A stretch of DNA of 64,000 bases from Myoxocephalus aenaeus (GCA_038501785.1 JBAMJR010000070.1:3874501-3938500), one strand, 5' to 3'; counted from the stretch's first letter, positions 25,401-37,190 are shown. Notes: generated by a model not told the origin, from the letters alone. Program-made: numbers and translations.

Positions 25401-26709
25401 ACAGGTAGCCAGTGGAGGAGAGCCAGGAGTGGTGAAAGCCGGTCTTTATACTTCGGTCCGGCAGAGTTTTGAATTCGCTGTAAACGGGAAGAGAAACAGA
25501 TTGCTCGTGTTCATCCAGCCGTGCTCAGTCGCTCAGAGTGCCGACTTCTGCCCCGAAACGACGCTGTCGCCGAGTTTTATGCGCTCCAAACCAGTTGAGG
25601 GACTCGCGCCTTCATTTGCATTTTATTTTTGCAACACTTTTAAAAGTTTGGCTTCAAATTCACTTCGCAAAAACAAATTAAAAACACAACTTTTGAGGCC
25701 GCTGCATATGAAGTCAGCGGAAGGACGGGAATGTGTCCTGCGGCAGCTCAAGTCGTCGCAAACTCGACACGAAGGACGCAGCTGTGCAAAAAAAAAAAAA
25801 AAAGAAGTTTTTCCCAGATCTTAAAGAAGCTGTGTAATAAGGAAGAACGTGAGTTTCTGCTGAGCTCTGAACACACACACAGACAGACACACACACACGC
25901 GCCCAAAGACACCAAGCCGTTATACAACGTGTAGCGTCTGCGGAAATCTTTCGGGCAGCCGTGACGTATGCAGCTGATGCAGCTGTGCCCCACGTCATAT
26001 TTAATTGACGTTACTTTAAAAAAAAAAATATCGCTCCGAGGCAAAGATGTCTTTTTCGGTAGAAAAATTTAAATAACTCTTCCCTCGACACCTCTCTCCC
26101 TGTGACTCGTCCTCGCCTCCTTCGCTTGCATCGCCCCGTGGGCGGGACTAAGACATCAAAGATGTACAAACTGGGGCCCTCTGTCTACACATTATTCAGT
26201 CATATTTGGGTTAAAAAATAGATGCTTTGGCTTGCAGTTATGCTCGTCTGTTCTGTTGGATGAACGGGGGAAAGCGAAGGAAACCAATTCTCTGTGCCCT
26301 CCCCTCTCACTCAGAAGCTCAGAGAAAGTACGAGGAGAACTGCGACTCCCTGCACGAGGAGTCCGTGTCCGAGACGGCGGAAAACTCCGGGGAGGAGGCG
26401 GGCGACGGGGCGCTGGACGTGGAGGCGGGAGAGATGACCGACGGGGGCGAGGACGACTACGACGAGGAGGGAAACCACCATCTGGTGAGAGGGAGCGGCC
26501 GACAGGTCTGACAGGCAGGGAGGCAGCAATGCACTTTGGGGGATTTCTGCCCGTCTGGAAAAAAAGTACATTTGTGGAGAATTATTCATGGCACACAGAT
26601 CTGAGAGAGCCCGGGAGCCTCAACATGAGTGAATGGTGAGAGCGCCCGGACTGACAGCTTCTCCCTGTCGACCCCGGCTCAAACAGTGGGAGCAAGGCTC
26701 GTCCACAGG

Positions 26710-26763
<54 letters not shown>

Positions 26764-27810
26764 GCCTGCTGTGAATCTGGGTGTGAAGTGGTGTACGTAG
26801 AACAGTATGTAAAGGATTTTTCCCACAAGGACCCTGAGAGAGTACCACCCGTATAGAAAAGCCAACATGAGCTCATCTCTTATGATGTATTATGAATAGA
26901 GGATGATCTAACCTACAACATACCATTAAATAAAAAAATAAACCGTCTGCATATTGTACGACGGAACCAGCAAATGTGACAGTTGAATCTATTATTATGA
27001 TTATTAATCCAATCTATTATTTGGTCGTGGACTACTTCTTGCCACCATGCTTGGTGTGACGACACTGAAATGATTCATACTGTTCAGGATTGTCGTTTTT
27101 TGTATTATTTTACTTTAAAAAAAGAACTGCTGAATTCATCCATTAACTTCCAAACTCACAGATTACACAAGTGTTGACCAATATTTCATCCAAGGCTGCA
27201 AAATTAACTTTTGACGCACCCAAAAACATTGAATATGAATGCCAGTGAAGCATCTAAACCAAAAGATCTAATTACTGTCTTCTTTACACGGTTGTGTTCA
27301 GATGTCTGGCCTTTATTAAATAATGTTGTAGCTTCATAACAGTTTTCTGCACGCTGAGGCCTCCGTATTATACTGTAGTTAAAACATAATTTCTCATAAT
27401 TTCTCACTGTTTTTGTTTTCAAGATCAAGCACCGAGGTCAAAGTAATCGTCCTCGGTCTCCCCTGGGTTCATTGTGCAGTGTGGCTGTGCTTTTTGAAGC
27501 GAGCTTTCTCTATTATACCGTATATATATTTATTAGCCATTAAGCAGGCGGGCATGGCCGCACTAATAGAAGACATTATTTACCTCGGAGACGTGGCGGA
27601 GGTGATTTATTTGTTCCCTGAAGGTCACATTGATCACGCGTGGTGATAATGTACCACAAAGGACTGTCGGCGCGGCTGCTGCTGTTGAGCGTATATCAGC
27701 GGTGACCTTTTTTGGAGAAAGGTTCAAATACAACCTGCGAGACCGCTAAATCCTATAATACTCTCTCTCCTTTTCAGATAGAGAACCACGTGTCGGATAT
27801 TGACAACTGA
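17113..27810 (+). CDS. ralyl: RALYL, RALY-like RNA-binding protein (3' coding exons)
   Basis: Six exons (17113-17188, 18324-18371, 19355-19533, 24724-24840, 26315-26484, 27778-27810) join in phase. They give about 206 residues from INMAGEPKPYRP to IENHVSDIDN and a TGA stop. The order matches the hnRNP C/RALY/RALYL family after its RRM: the INMAGEPK linker, the GYEFDYEYYRDDFYNR patch, LFDYHGRVAPPPRAVIP, a Ser-rich basic stretch, a heptad-like coiled coil (TDQLQTIKRELTQIKLKI), and an acidic Glu/Asp tail. RALYL is favoured over RALY by LFDYHGRV and the SLLGRLEKIEKQQ helix, and RALY's Gly-rich tail is absent. Proteins of this family are nuclear RNA-binding factors. The first exon starts with two bases of a split codon, so the RRM exons lie upstream, outside the window or unseen. 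Confidence 0.93.
17194..17247. repeat. (CA)n tract abutting a ralyl splice donor
   Basis: This is a 54-bp CA run starting at intron position +6 after the donor of exon 17113-17188. CA-rich intronic RNA near donors is known to be bound by hnRNP L and can alter splicing. Confidence 0.95.
18324..18371 (+). CDS. ralyl: ralyl exon: GYEFDYEYYRDDFYNR
   Basis: This 48-bp exon has acceptor ctctcacag|C and donor AACAG|gtatgt. It encodes the Tyr/Asp-rich signature shared by hnRNP C, RALY and RALYL. It joins exon 17113-17188 through a split Ser codon and the next exon through a split Arg codon. Confidence 0.93.
18372..19354 (+). other. ralyl intron (18372-19354)
   Basis: This 983-bp intron has no repeats of note and no other exon seen. 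Confidence 0.7.
19355..19533 (+). CDS. ralyl: ralyl exon: LFDYHGRV, basic and Ser-rich
   Basis: The acceptor is cttcttgag|G and the donor is AAAC|gtacgt. The exon encodes LFDYHGRVAPPPRAVIPVKR, a basic segment of the kind that carries nuclear import signals in this family, then a low-complexity Ser tract (eight consecutive Ser plus a second short run). The Ser run comes from TCC/TCT codon repeats and is likely variable in length. Confidence 0.92.
21712..21753. repeat. (TG)n microsatellite
   Basis: This is a pure GT run of about 42 bp inside the large ralyl intron. Confidence 0.95.
22138..22362 (+). mobile_element. hAT-like non-autonomous element
   Basis: The left end 'ggtggttctcaacc' and the right end 'gagaaccact' form short imperfect terminal inverted repeats of the 'agtggttctcaac' type. 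That type is seen in vertebrate hAT-family miniature elements. The roughly 225-bp interior is AT-rich and non-coding. I could not make out the 8-bp target duplication expected for hAT, so the call is tentative. Confidence 0.55.
22365..22404. repeat. (TC)n microsatellite
   Basis: This is a TC run of about 40 bp adjoining the end of the hAT-like element. Confidence 0.95.
24144..24343 (+). mobile_element. Short 5'-truncated LINE-like insertion with 17-bp target duplication
   Basis: The 17-mer 'aagaaagcagatgctat' occurs at 24144-24160 and again at 24327-24343. The 166 bp between them end with AATAAA (24307-24312), a T-rich segment and a short A run abutting the second duplication. This is the signature of target-primed reverse transcription by an L1-type machinery. 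The insert is too short to hold a coding domain, so the source family is unknown. It sits in the ralyl intron in the sense direction. Confidence 0.75.
24724..24840 (+). CDS. ralyl: ralyl exon: coiled-coil oligomerisation helix
   Basis: The acceptor is ccctcag|CG and the donor is TCCG|gtaaga. The exon encodes 38 codons with hydrophobic heptad spacing (LQTIKRELTQIKLKIDSLLG then RLEKIEKQQ). This corresponds to the leucine-zipper-like segment of hnRNP C-type proteins, which mediates self-association in hnRNP C. Confidence 0.93.
24841..26314 (+). other. ralyl intron (24841-26314)
   Basis: This 1474-bp intron includes a short GA tract near 24872-24886, an A-run at 25788-25803 and a CA stretch near 25870-25900. 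No other exon was seen. Confidence 0.65.
26315..26484 (+). CDS. ralyl: ralyl exon: acidic C-terminal region
   Basis: The acceptor is cactcag|AA and the donor is CATCTG|gtgaga. The exon encodes EAQRKYEE and then a strongly acidic Glu/Asp-rich tail containing GEMTDGGEDDYDEEGNHHL. Mammalian RALYL has the equivalent GEEMTDG motif. Confidence 0.92.
26711..26761. repeat. (CA)n microsatellite
   Basis: This is a pure CA run of about 51 bp, roughly 225 bp downstream of the donor of exon 26315-26484. Confidence 0.95.
27778..27810 (+). CDS. ralyl: ralyl terminal coding exon
   Basis: The acceptor is ccttttcag|ATA. Ten codons (IENHVSDIDN) are followed by TGA at 27808-27810. A good donor-like sequence, CCAG|gtaagg, lies only six bases after the stop, so a 3' UTR intron is possible. 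Confidence 0.85.
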   Translation: MENHVSDIDN

Positions 27811-30536
27811 GACCAGGTAAGGATCAATGCACGTGCGAGTCATTGTAAAAGTCTCTTTTTAAGGCCGTACATCTGATCCTCATCAAACGCCCCCAACTGT
27901 GAGCGTCTCTAAAACATTCGTTAGTCGTCTCCTCGATCATAAGCTCGACGACATTTAGAGCGACCGGCTCCGCCGAAGGGGCGTCTAATGCCCGAACTCA
28001 ACAGAACGAGCGATAACGGCGCTCCAATGGGCCAGAACTGCCCGTAAACAACACGCATGTAATTGAATTGCGTGGAAGGTGGGGGTGTGGATGAATGCGG
28101 AGGCCTGAGGCGAAGGGTTTGCGGCCTCTCTTCCTCTCGGAGAGCGAGGTAATGATGCGGTCGCGCCCTCGCTCAGCTGTGGTTACGAGTCGCACGCTGG
28201 TGATGTTAAGACGTCTCCTTTTTCGCCGCTCGGTGAGCGAAAGGAAAATCCAGAAAGTGGGACTGATCATTTAGTCTTCTCTGTTTTGACAGAAATGTGT
28301 ATTTTGATTCTTCATTTTATTCCGAGACCTGCTTTCCTGCGGTTTCAAATGCATTAGTATTTTATTGTCATTTCCATTGCCTTTTTTAATGTAAATGAAT
28401 GGCGAGCATACGTTTGCTTCGCGTTCGGTGTGAACCCACCATTAAATCTTTTGATTTTATTTGGAAGCACAAGCTCAAAACTGTCTCGTCTCTAACAGAA
28501 AGCCAATACGTGTATTTCCCAAAATGTCGAAGCAATTCCTTTTAAGATGAAACGCTATAATCCTGCAGTGAATCCTGCATCAATAACCTGTAAACACGAG
28601 CGATAGCCATCTTAAAGGCATTGTTAACATTACATCCACGGCCTCTGATGATTTTTCTAAAAAAATTTCGTGTCTGAGCTGTTGAGTTCCTGTTTCACTT
28701 CTAGTGGGATTATAGATGCATTTATTCCATGAATCTTTCTTCTTACCTTCAAAGAACCGTCAGCTCTAAAGTTGTGTTTTTTTTTTATGTGCACAAGAGC
28801 AAAAAGGTCCGCAGCTTCCTTTTTCGCCTTCATCTGCTCGTCCAGATGTTTGGTGTCCCGGTTCTTTCCACCTCTTAAGAAACCGCGTTACACTTCAGCT
28901 TTCCATTTCCTTTCCACACGTCTGCCTTTTCTACATTTCATCCTTCATATTGAACAACCTGAAAATCCCACTCGGAGAAAAAAATGTGAATGTTTTGCTC
29001 GCGGGCTGTAGCGAAGGGTAGAGAATCACAGTGAACCTCAATAAGTCATGTCCGGGAGGATTAGAGAGGCAGCTCCTCGGCTCCCCGAAAATATTTTTTT
29101 GCACTTCCCCCCCCCCCCCCTCCCCCCCGAGAAATTTCTGAGGCCATTCAAAAACGGACGAGCTTTAAAACTCGGCCTAATCCTCGTCAGATTCACAGCA
29201 TTATAAATAGCCGCCGATGTTTGAGGAGGAGACGGTGCTATAATGTGTTTTCAATCAGTTTTCTCCTCCATCACTTCAGGATGAGGCGGCGGACACCCCC
29301 GGTCAGCGGTATTAGAATTCATCATCACCTTCAAGAGACAGAAAAAGGATCTCTGAGGGATCAAGACCCTCATTCTGGACTGTAAGTCGCGTTCAAGAGA
29401 TGCCGAACCACATTTAAAATGCCCAACTGTGCAGCTCAAACCCAACGAAAAATGTATCCGCGACTCATTTTAATGCATCGGCCTCATGGGTATTCTGTGC
29501 AACTTGTATTCCATTGCACGAGGCCGACGGTATCATGTGCTAATCCTGTTTGTGAAAAAAATAAATAAAGCAGAAGGGAATGAAATAAAGGCTTTCATTC
29601 TGATTTCTAAACGAAGTGACGTGGGATGAAGGGAACATGACATTGTTGATCAACCGTTGCTGCTTTGATGAAATGTGTTTGCAGTGTAATTTCACAAATT
29701 TCTTCTTTTATGTTCAAAAAATCAAACGATCAAAGGCCAGTCAGAACAATCTGCGAGCGCAGAATGATATTCACAAAACGAATGCGACGTCGTCGTCTGG
29801 TTTCTGTTTTTGTTTTTTTTGGACTCATGCATAAGCCAATATCTGCGAGCATAACTTTATCCGGCTTCATCCATTTGTCGCACAAAACGCCCCGCGGGGC
29901 CGTTCCATCCCGCGGTCCGACTGCTGCCAAGAGAGGGCTTCCTGTGGTAGAGAGCCAACACTGGCACAGGCCTTCTGCCGGGGAGCGGGGGACCTGACGG
30001 CTCCACGCGCTCCCCTCTGCTCAGCCCGCGCATCCCATCATGCACTGCTGCCGTTCAGGAGCCAACGCCCTTTTCTCCTTCTGCTGCGCTCTCCCCTCTG
30101 CATTCTGCATTGATTCGGTCTCGTGGAGGCAAGAGAGTGAGGGAAGGTTTTATTGAGATATAAACCGATGTGATGGGATTCAGATCGCGTATACATTAAT
30201 ATAGAATGATCTGACATGCCTTAAAACAACCCAAATAAGTGGAAAAACTCTTAGAATGCCCGTAAATATCAATATTAAAGCAAAGTTCTGGTAATTATAA
30301 ATAAATAGCTGCAAAGCGAATCAATGAATCCCAGTATATAAAATGTAGTTACATAAATACATTTACTTCAAATAATGACAGAGACATGTTTGTAGTCTCA
30401 AGCTTTATATTTTTTCCTTTACAGCAATTCTCAGAAGCAGGTAGGGGGTTGTATCTACAGCTATAAATACCAGGTGTGCCAGCTGACGGTCAGTAGCAAC
30501 GATTAAGTTGATGATGCATATCAGCTGGCACACACA

Positions 30537-30599
<63 letters not shown>

Positions 30600-33297
30600 T
30601 AGCTGTAGATGAGGTTGTCAGCAAGAACTGCAGGATCTAGATGCTGGTGTGACGTTCATCATCGCTGTAAATGAAGCAGCTTCTTCTCAAACGCTCTGCT
30701 GTCATTGACCTCGCACTCTGCAGCCCGGTATTGTCTCCTCCGCCTCCGCTGCTTGTGAAGCTTAAATGTTCTCGTCATCTTTTGCTTCCACTTTGCGCTC
30801 AGAAGCATAAACTCGTCCCGAGCGTGTTTTTAAAGTATGAAAGCAGACGGGGCCACTTGTCATTAGAAAAATGGTCCACTTGCTGATTATCGGTCCTACA
30901 TTGATGTTGAAGTTGAATCGTGTGATTCAAGGCTGTTATTTCTTTTTAAGAGTTTTATCACCCACAAATCTATATATTGTGTATTGTGTGTTTTTATTTG
31001 TACATGTTTTGAGATGTGGGCCATTGAGACTTGAAACCCTGGTGTAATTAAGGTCAATTAGATTTCATGTGTGGTGCTTGAAGTATTAAAAATGGCATTT
31101 GAAGAATTCAACCGCAATCTTTCTTTTCGGACACAATCCAGTTAGAAATGTGTTTGGCATTGTACATTACTGAACAAGCGATACAGTGAATGTGGACTTT
31201 TAGTTTTTGTTTTTTTACGTGGACTTTCTTTTCATTCTGGCTGATCCAGTATGATTGAAGGTTTCGTGGTTTAATAACGAGTTAAAGACTGAGAAAGTCC
31301 TCAATAGGCGGGTTGGAGTGGCGGATGGGTAAAACAAATGGGTTAACGTTTGTTCCGTAAGAAACTCCACTCAGGTCGGTTGTTAATAATTATTATAAAC
31401 TTACCCAATTAGTTCTGCTGCCTGAACCATACCAATCATTTAATGTGTCACTGTGCGTTCATGAAACGTAGTTTTGGTTCAGAAATGTCGACATTCATCG
31501 TATCCGTGGTTTATCTGAAACGTACAATGCCAACAAGTTATTTTCTGGTGATGGTTTCCTAATTATTCCGGGAAATCCTCACATGCTCTGTTGAAATGTT
31601 ATCTGAACTCTGATATACAAATGTTCCCATCCAAACAGTGGATTAATATCCTGGATAATGGTGTTTTGTTCATATGTGATTGTTCAAGGCAAAGAACGGA
31701 ACTCTATTCGCCCTTATTAACACACAACTAAGGCAAATTAACCCAAACCACCAGGGGTAAATGAGGAAATATTGTTTTCTGATTTGGTTGAACTGACCTT
31801 TGAACCCAAAATTGATTAAATGTGAAGGAAAGGTCGCCTCGCACAATTTCATCAACACAACAATCACACCTGGCAGTTCTGCCTGGGGAAAAAAAAAATA
31901 CAATAAAATAAAAAGTCTGTGCAGCAGCTCATTCAAAATAAGTGTCTGGTGAATGATGATAATGTGTAATAATATTTAGCACTATTTTTGTATACAAAAA
32001 AAACATGTTTAAGGGAAATGGCTCTGCTACATGTTTATCTTTTATTGCTGGTAGCCTGTTATTTAATAAGCAGTATGGTGATGTGTCAAATATTTTGCAA
32101 AAAAACTCATTGCTTTTAACTGTTGTAATTGATCTGGGTCACGTTAAAACATGTCTGGCTCCACATTCACTTTGATTTTGCCCTGTAAATAGTCCTCCTC
32201 ATGTTTATGTCCAACACTAATCGACTGAAAGAGACGTTTAAATGCTGAAAACAAATATACTGACAGTTTGTTGGGGTCGTTGCAGGTTTTAACCAGAATT
32301 GTAGTGTAACTGACAACTGTTGTATAGAAATGTACATTTTTTTGTAAAGATATTTTTATCAAAAGGCATGTTTACTGTAACTTTGTATTTTCAGTTCATG
32401 TATAACAAAAAAAACCAGGGTATATTCCAACTGTTGTAAGGCTAAAAAACGCATCGTCATTGTAGATACATATTTGTGTTCTTATCAGTCAATAAAATGT
32501 TTGTGTCATATGTTTAACTAGTCAAACGTTTCAATGATCAACACTTTATTTTACAAATAAATATGAACTGAAGGACAAAGACACCTTTTGTTTCATTGTA
32601 AAGTGCTCTATTCCTGATAATTGCTGACTGCCAGTGTGTAACTGTGTGGTGCATCATTAAGGCGTGCCTCTCAAAAAAAAATCCATTCTCTCCTTTCATT
32701 ACCGTGCATCTTCTGTCAACAGACTGCTGATTTAATTATGATTTGTATAGTTTAGTATGCAGCGTTGCGGCGCGCTTGCCGTCGAAATGACACGTTAACA
32801 AGTTGCTCAGCGCAGTGTTTTGAAAGCGCGTCAAATTAACGTCCATCAGCAGGAAAAGTGGACACCATCAGGCAGCTTGTCATCGGTTGTTTTGTCCACT
32901 AATGGCACCAGTCTCACTGGCTGCCATTTGATATCACTGTGTACTTTTAACTGTGAGTCCTTTTCTAATGCGAGCAGCACGTCCAGCTGGGGCAGCTCAT
33001 ACACACACTGGATTATAAGAATACACCGACCCAATCAAATCAATCTATCAACGTGTCCTTCCTGGCCAACTGGCACAGGTACATTAAATAGATTGTTAAT
33101 TGAATTTCACATTAACCAGAACAAATGTTTTACAATGCCCTTGAATGAGCCTATAAGAGGAATTTGCCCCATTATTTACATGTGTAGAAGGATTTATGAA
33201 ATCAAACTAATAGAAAAAGCAAGTTATAGCCATGAAAAGCAACGCACCGCAATTTGTATATACAACTCACAAAATCCTTTTGTATATCATGCACTTA
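27811..33297 (+). other. ralyl 3' UTR / downstream region
   Basis: No coding exon was recognised. A donor-like CCAG|gtaagg at 27813-27822 follows the stop. AATAAA words near 29564-29572 and at 32491-32496 are possible polyadenylation signals, but the true transcript end cannot be placed. The stretch also holds a GC-rich patch at 29880-30060 and the inverted-repeat structure at 30453-30610. Confidence 0.45.
30453..30610. repeat. Nested inverted repeat around a (TA)n tract
   Basis: The outer arms are 30453-30468 ('atctacagctataaat') and about 30593-30610, which is the reverse complement with a two-base difference. Inside lies a perfect 13-bp stem: 30474-30486 (gtgtgccagctga) with 30521-30533. 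A (TA)n run from about 30540 to 30592 sits before the right outer arm. It could be a miniature transposon that gained a microsatellite, or an RNA hairpin. Confidence 0.6.
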
Positions 33298-33622
33298 CCG
33301 TACTTTTCAGGTTACAAGCCGCTCCTACGGCTGATCAGTGTCCCCGCTGTAGCAAGCTAGTAGCGCTGCTAGCTAGCACTGCTAGTAGCGCTGCTAGCTA
33401 GCGCTTCTGCTGCTACCGGCCACTGCTGCTGCTACTGCCCGCGTCCCCTCTGCCCAAGTCGGGTGTCGAGCCTGGTCCCGCTACCTTCGGTGGTTTTCAG
33501 GGAGCTAGTGGAAGTTAGCGGGGAAGTGACGGAGCGCTAGCAGGAGCCCCAGCTGGCTACAGCGGGGAGCTGTCGGGGACACTGACCGAAGGTAGTAGCG
33601 GCTTGTAACCCGAAAAGTACGG
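33298..33622 (+). mobile_element. TA-flanked inverted-repeat element, copy 1
   Basis: The terminal inverted repeats begin CCGTACTTTTCAGGTTACAA on the left and CCGTACTTTTCGGGTTACAA on the right (reverse complement). Both continue into AAGCCGCT(C/A)CTAC. The flanks are TA on the left and CA on the right (a decayed TA duplication). The interior is non-coding and dominated by GCTAGC/GCGCTAGC words. Size, TA duplication and lack of coding point to a non-autonomous Tc1/mariner-superfamily element. Confidence 0.8.
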
Positions 33623-33867
33623 CAATTGTTAAGCAGGAATAATAAACAGCGATAAACTCCATAGGGAGGAGGTCGGGGTGGATCCAAAAACACCCAGGAT
33701 ACCGTTGTTTGCGTCCCTTGTAAAAACCAGAAATAAATGTTGATTTATTTGTCACGTAACTTACATTCTGAATGTAAAATCCCCTCCCGTTGTTATTTAA
33801 ACACAATATGTGATATTTGCCTAAACCTCACAAAGTACTTTGTTGCCTTATTTTAAAGCTACTACAA

Positions 33868-33935
33868 ATAACTTTAATGGAAGTTGCTTTTGGCGGTCCC
33901 TGTGGACAAAAGCGGTAGTGTCCCGTCAGAAAACC
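33868..33935 (+). repeat. Short dispersed repeat ('cctgtggacaaa' family)
   Basis: The phrase 'ccctgtggacaaaagcggtagtgt' is shared, with substitutions, with 61115-61146. It is a fragment of an old dispersed family and is non-coding. Confidence 0.45.
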
Positions 33936-36799
33936 TTGACACACAGGCCTCGTGAAAAAAAAATTGACAGTCAAACCAAAATGCAGTTGACAGAGATAAC
34001 GGCGATAAGATGAGTTATTGATCCATGTGCAGAATTAATGGGGTTTTTTGGTTGCCGGTCAGCATCCAGGATCGCCTCCATCGCCGAAGTGCTTGGAGAA
34101 TCACTTCCAAGCGTTTGGACGCTTATGCAGAACATATGGGAGCCTGTCCTCTGGTGGGGCAGCCGTCTCCAAACTCATCACACTCGCCCTCGGTCAGATT
34201 AACCAACAGTCCAGTTCCTGCGCTTTCACTTTGGGAACACGCAAACGCGATCCAGAGGCTGACTGCGGCCTTAAAGACCACGGAGAGCGCGTGCACTGGA
34301 CTGTGCAGAAAGTCAGCAGAGCGGCGTGGACGATCAGCTGTGAGCGTTACAGCTGGGACCAACATGTTTCTGGCGAGCAGCAACGTCCAGTGAAATCTCT
34401 GTTGTGCGAGTCGGTTGTGATGTGAGACGCACAGCCTTTTTCACATTCGGGTGGATTTTACTTCGGTCCACGTGGACTCTTCTCCTTTTGATTGTGTCTT
34501 CTCCTGAAAATCAGTTCTTCGCCATTTTATGAGCTGCCAAAAGATAACGCCTTCATTTCATAAAAGGAAAAGATTTATGCTGGATTTTTAAAAACATAAG
34601 GTGCTTTGCAGAGGATGAAAAATGGAATAAAATAGTAAAATCAACAGCTGCTGCCATAAAAGGAGGAACTATTAGGAGACAGGGAGCCAAAAGCAACAAT
34701 AAAGCTCCCGACATTAAAGCAAATCCTTTCATAAATGAGGGTTTATGGTTGACTTTAAAGAACCAGCCTGAGCTCCGCAGGGTTTTGTGTGTGTTATTAT
34801 AGAGACGACAGCAATAATGTCCTTGAAAGGTTTCAGTGTGTCACTTCCACTCTGTTAGCGAGTCTGTAAAGGTAGCTGGGCGGCAACAGATGGCTGCTTT
34901 AACGCCACAGTAAAAGGTAATGCAGTCAGGTTAATGAGGGCCAACCACAATGCCACACACAATTAGCCCCCGGAATCAAGTCCGCGGCACCGGGGAGCCG
35001 GCATGATGGCACACAGCTGTTTCCCGTTCGACCCGGATATGAGGACACGTTTCACCCCTTTGCTTAATGCCCCGGAGTTTATTCATGTATACAGAACGGA
35101 CCGAACCTGCTGAAGAGAAGATATTCAGCTGATAGTGAGCCGGAGGATGAAAGCGACGACACTGCAGCTGTTAAGCCACTGCAATATATATATATATATA
35201 TATATATTATTTTTTTTTACTTTCACAGCTGTGGAAATAAAGAAATTGATACTGGCCAGTTGGTCATCTCAGGAAATGTGAACATATAAATGCATAACTT
35301 TTTTTTTATTGAAACAAATTTAGACTCCATCTGGCCCACAACCATCAGCTCGCATGTGTGTTATAACAGCTGACAGATTCAATTCACTCATTTGTGCTTT
35401 TTTCTCTCCGTTTGGGAAATAAATCAGTGAGTCGGTTAGCGCGATGTATTTGCATCTTTGAATCATCATATATACATATATATATATATGTATATATGAT
35501 GAGGATGAAAAATAAACATCAGAAGCAGCATTTGGGTATTACAGCTCACGCTCCATCTTAACCATGTATCATAATGTATATCTCTATGCGTGTATCCTCA
35601 GTTAAAGTTGAAAAAAATAAGTATTTACAGCATTAAACCATAATACTGTATTCCATTTCACAAGTTGAAGAGCATTTGCTTTATTGGAAATATTCAAATC
35701 CCCGGCTCGCTGCACAAATCTTAATTAACATTTATATTATATTAGCTCAGGGGTGCAAGATGAGCATATTTTCCACGTCTGATTTGAAAAATATTCAAAT
35801 GAATCTACATGTGTTGCCAATAACCCGAGTGTCAAGTTGCAGAATAAGAACGAAGCGTCTCGATTTTCATCTCTGCAGAGGCTTTAAGGGAATCAGCAGA
35901 ATGTACGGCTGCAGTGAAGGATGAGGTGTTGCGAAGTCATTACGCTCGGTTCCAGGCCAGAAGGCTAACGTTAGCCTTTAGCTCTTCATGGCGGATTATA
36001 TCAGCCTTTTTAGACGGCGGGAAATATGCCGTCGGATTATTAATTTGAACTCAAATGGTCGTAACTATTCTGCTAACCTAACCTAAACAGATATTAACGT
36101 GCCGTGTGTACATGCAGCTCCTTGGTGAGAGCATTTCAATGCTACAGTGCAGCTTCCCCATGTTATCAATTTGCAACATTGCCAATTGTATGCTTATAGG
36201 ATGATAATACATTAATTCACGAGCGGGAAAGAACAATCACTCCTCCTGTCGCCGAGCTGCGAAAGTCATCAGGTTTTTTAGATGACATCCATCACGAGGT
36301 GATTTAAGATTGAAAACATGTCCCGGTGATGTATAGGAAGGTGGAGCGGAGAGCAGCGCGATTGTAAAGGTTGATCCCGTTAAATCGAAACCAGAAACAG
36401 ACACTGCTTGTGTGGGTCGGATTCTCCGTTTCAGCAGAAAGTAAATGTCACAAGACTGAAGAGTTTGGAGGAGTGGCAGTAGAAGGACGTGGAAGCGCCA
36501 AGAAAATAGATTACAATCACGCCTATGGAATATAAACTTCAATCAGTTTTCAAGTTCAAACTAAAAGCCTGAAAAACAAACGTCACATTCAATCAAATTC
36601 TTAGAGCAGATGGACAAGAAAACATTCAGAAAGTGGTGTTTTCTGCGGGGCTGCTGGGATTTCTGGATGCTTCAGTTTAGTCAACCAACGCTTGCATGTA
36701 TTTCCTGCATATTTTCTGTATAGCAGCAATAACTACCTAGCAATAACTACTGAATAAAATAACTACTGAATAAAATAAAAAAGTTGTATTTAATCATAA
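33936..36799. other. Intergenic, no gene seen
   Basis: Only simple sequence and a TA tract (35185-35207) plus a short palindromic 'atatatacatatatatat' cluster near 35468-35500 stand out. Open frames at 34025-34425 show no recognisable domain. Confidence 0.4.
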
Positions 36800-36974
36800 A
36801 CAAGCCGCTGTTGTTGTTGGATTTGCGAACATTTCACGTGAATTTTGTATGTTTCTGCAACTGCTGCTAAATTTAGACTCCACAAAAAAATCCACAAATT
36901 AGCCACACTGATATTTAAGCCGCACCGGTCAAAGTTGGGGGAAAAAGTAGCGGCTTATAACCCAAATGTTACGG
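36800..36974 (+). mobile_element. 3' fragment of a related 'AAGCCGC' element
   Basis: The fragment ends with 'agtagcggcttataaccc' and 'gttacgg' followed by TA, which is the diverged right end of the same terminal inverted repeat as copies 1 to 3. The interior has spaced 'aagccgc' words (near 36803 and 36918). No matching left end was found, so it is truncated or too decayed. Confidence 0.55.
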
Positions 36975-36984
36975 TAAGCTCCCA

Positions 36985-37190
36985 CTGATGAGAGCGGTGG
37001 GAAAGTTACAGGCCCTGAAACCAGAACGATAAACCAAAAGACACTAAAAGGGGAACTGCGGCGTCGCGTCACAATCCCCTCATCATCATCATCATCATCA
37101 TCATTACACCTATAGTCGTTTCTAACATTCATTAGTGCAAAGAAAAACAGCAATATAGAATATGTCACTGTGTCCACAGTACTAGAAGTG
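36985..37190 (-). repeat. Dispersed repeat family B, copy 1
   Basis: The block 'aaagttacaggccctgaaac' and its continuation match 40990-41110 ('aaagttgcaggccttaaaac') with about 20% substitutions. It contains an (ATC)n run at 37081-37104. Related blocks lie at 40750-41110, 47017-47810 and 56030-56340. Confidence 0.55.

Noticed and set aside
30425..30440. Possible 16-nt microexon between tttttcctttacag and gtaggg
   Set aside because: Good-looking splice sites, but there is no coding context and such pairs occur by chance. RNA data would be needed.
32820..33401. 193-codon + strand open frame
   Set aside because: It ends inside transposable element copy 1 and has no recognisable domain. Chance or repeat-derived.
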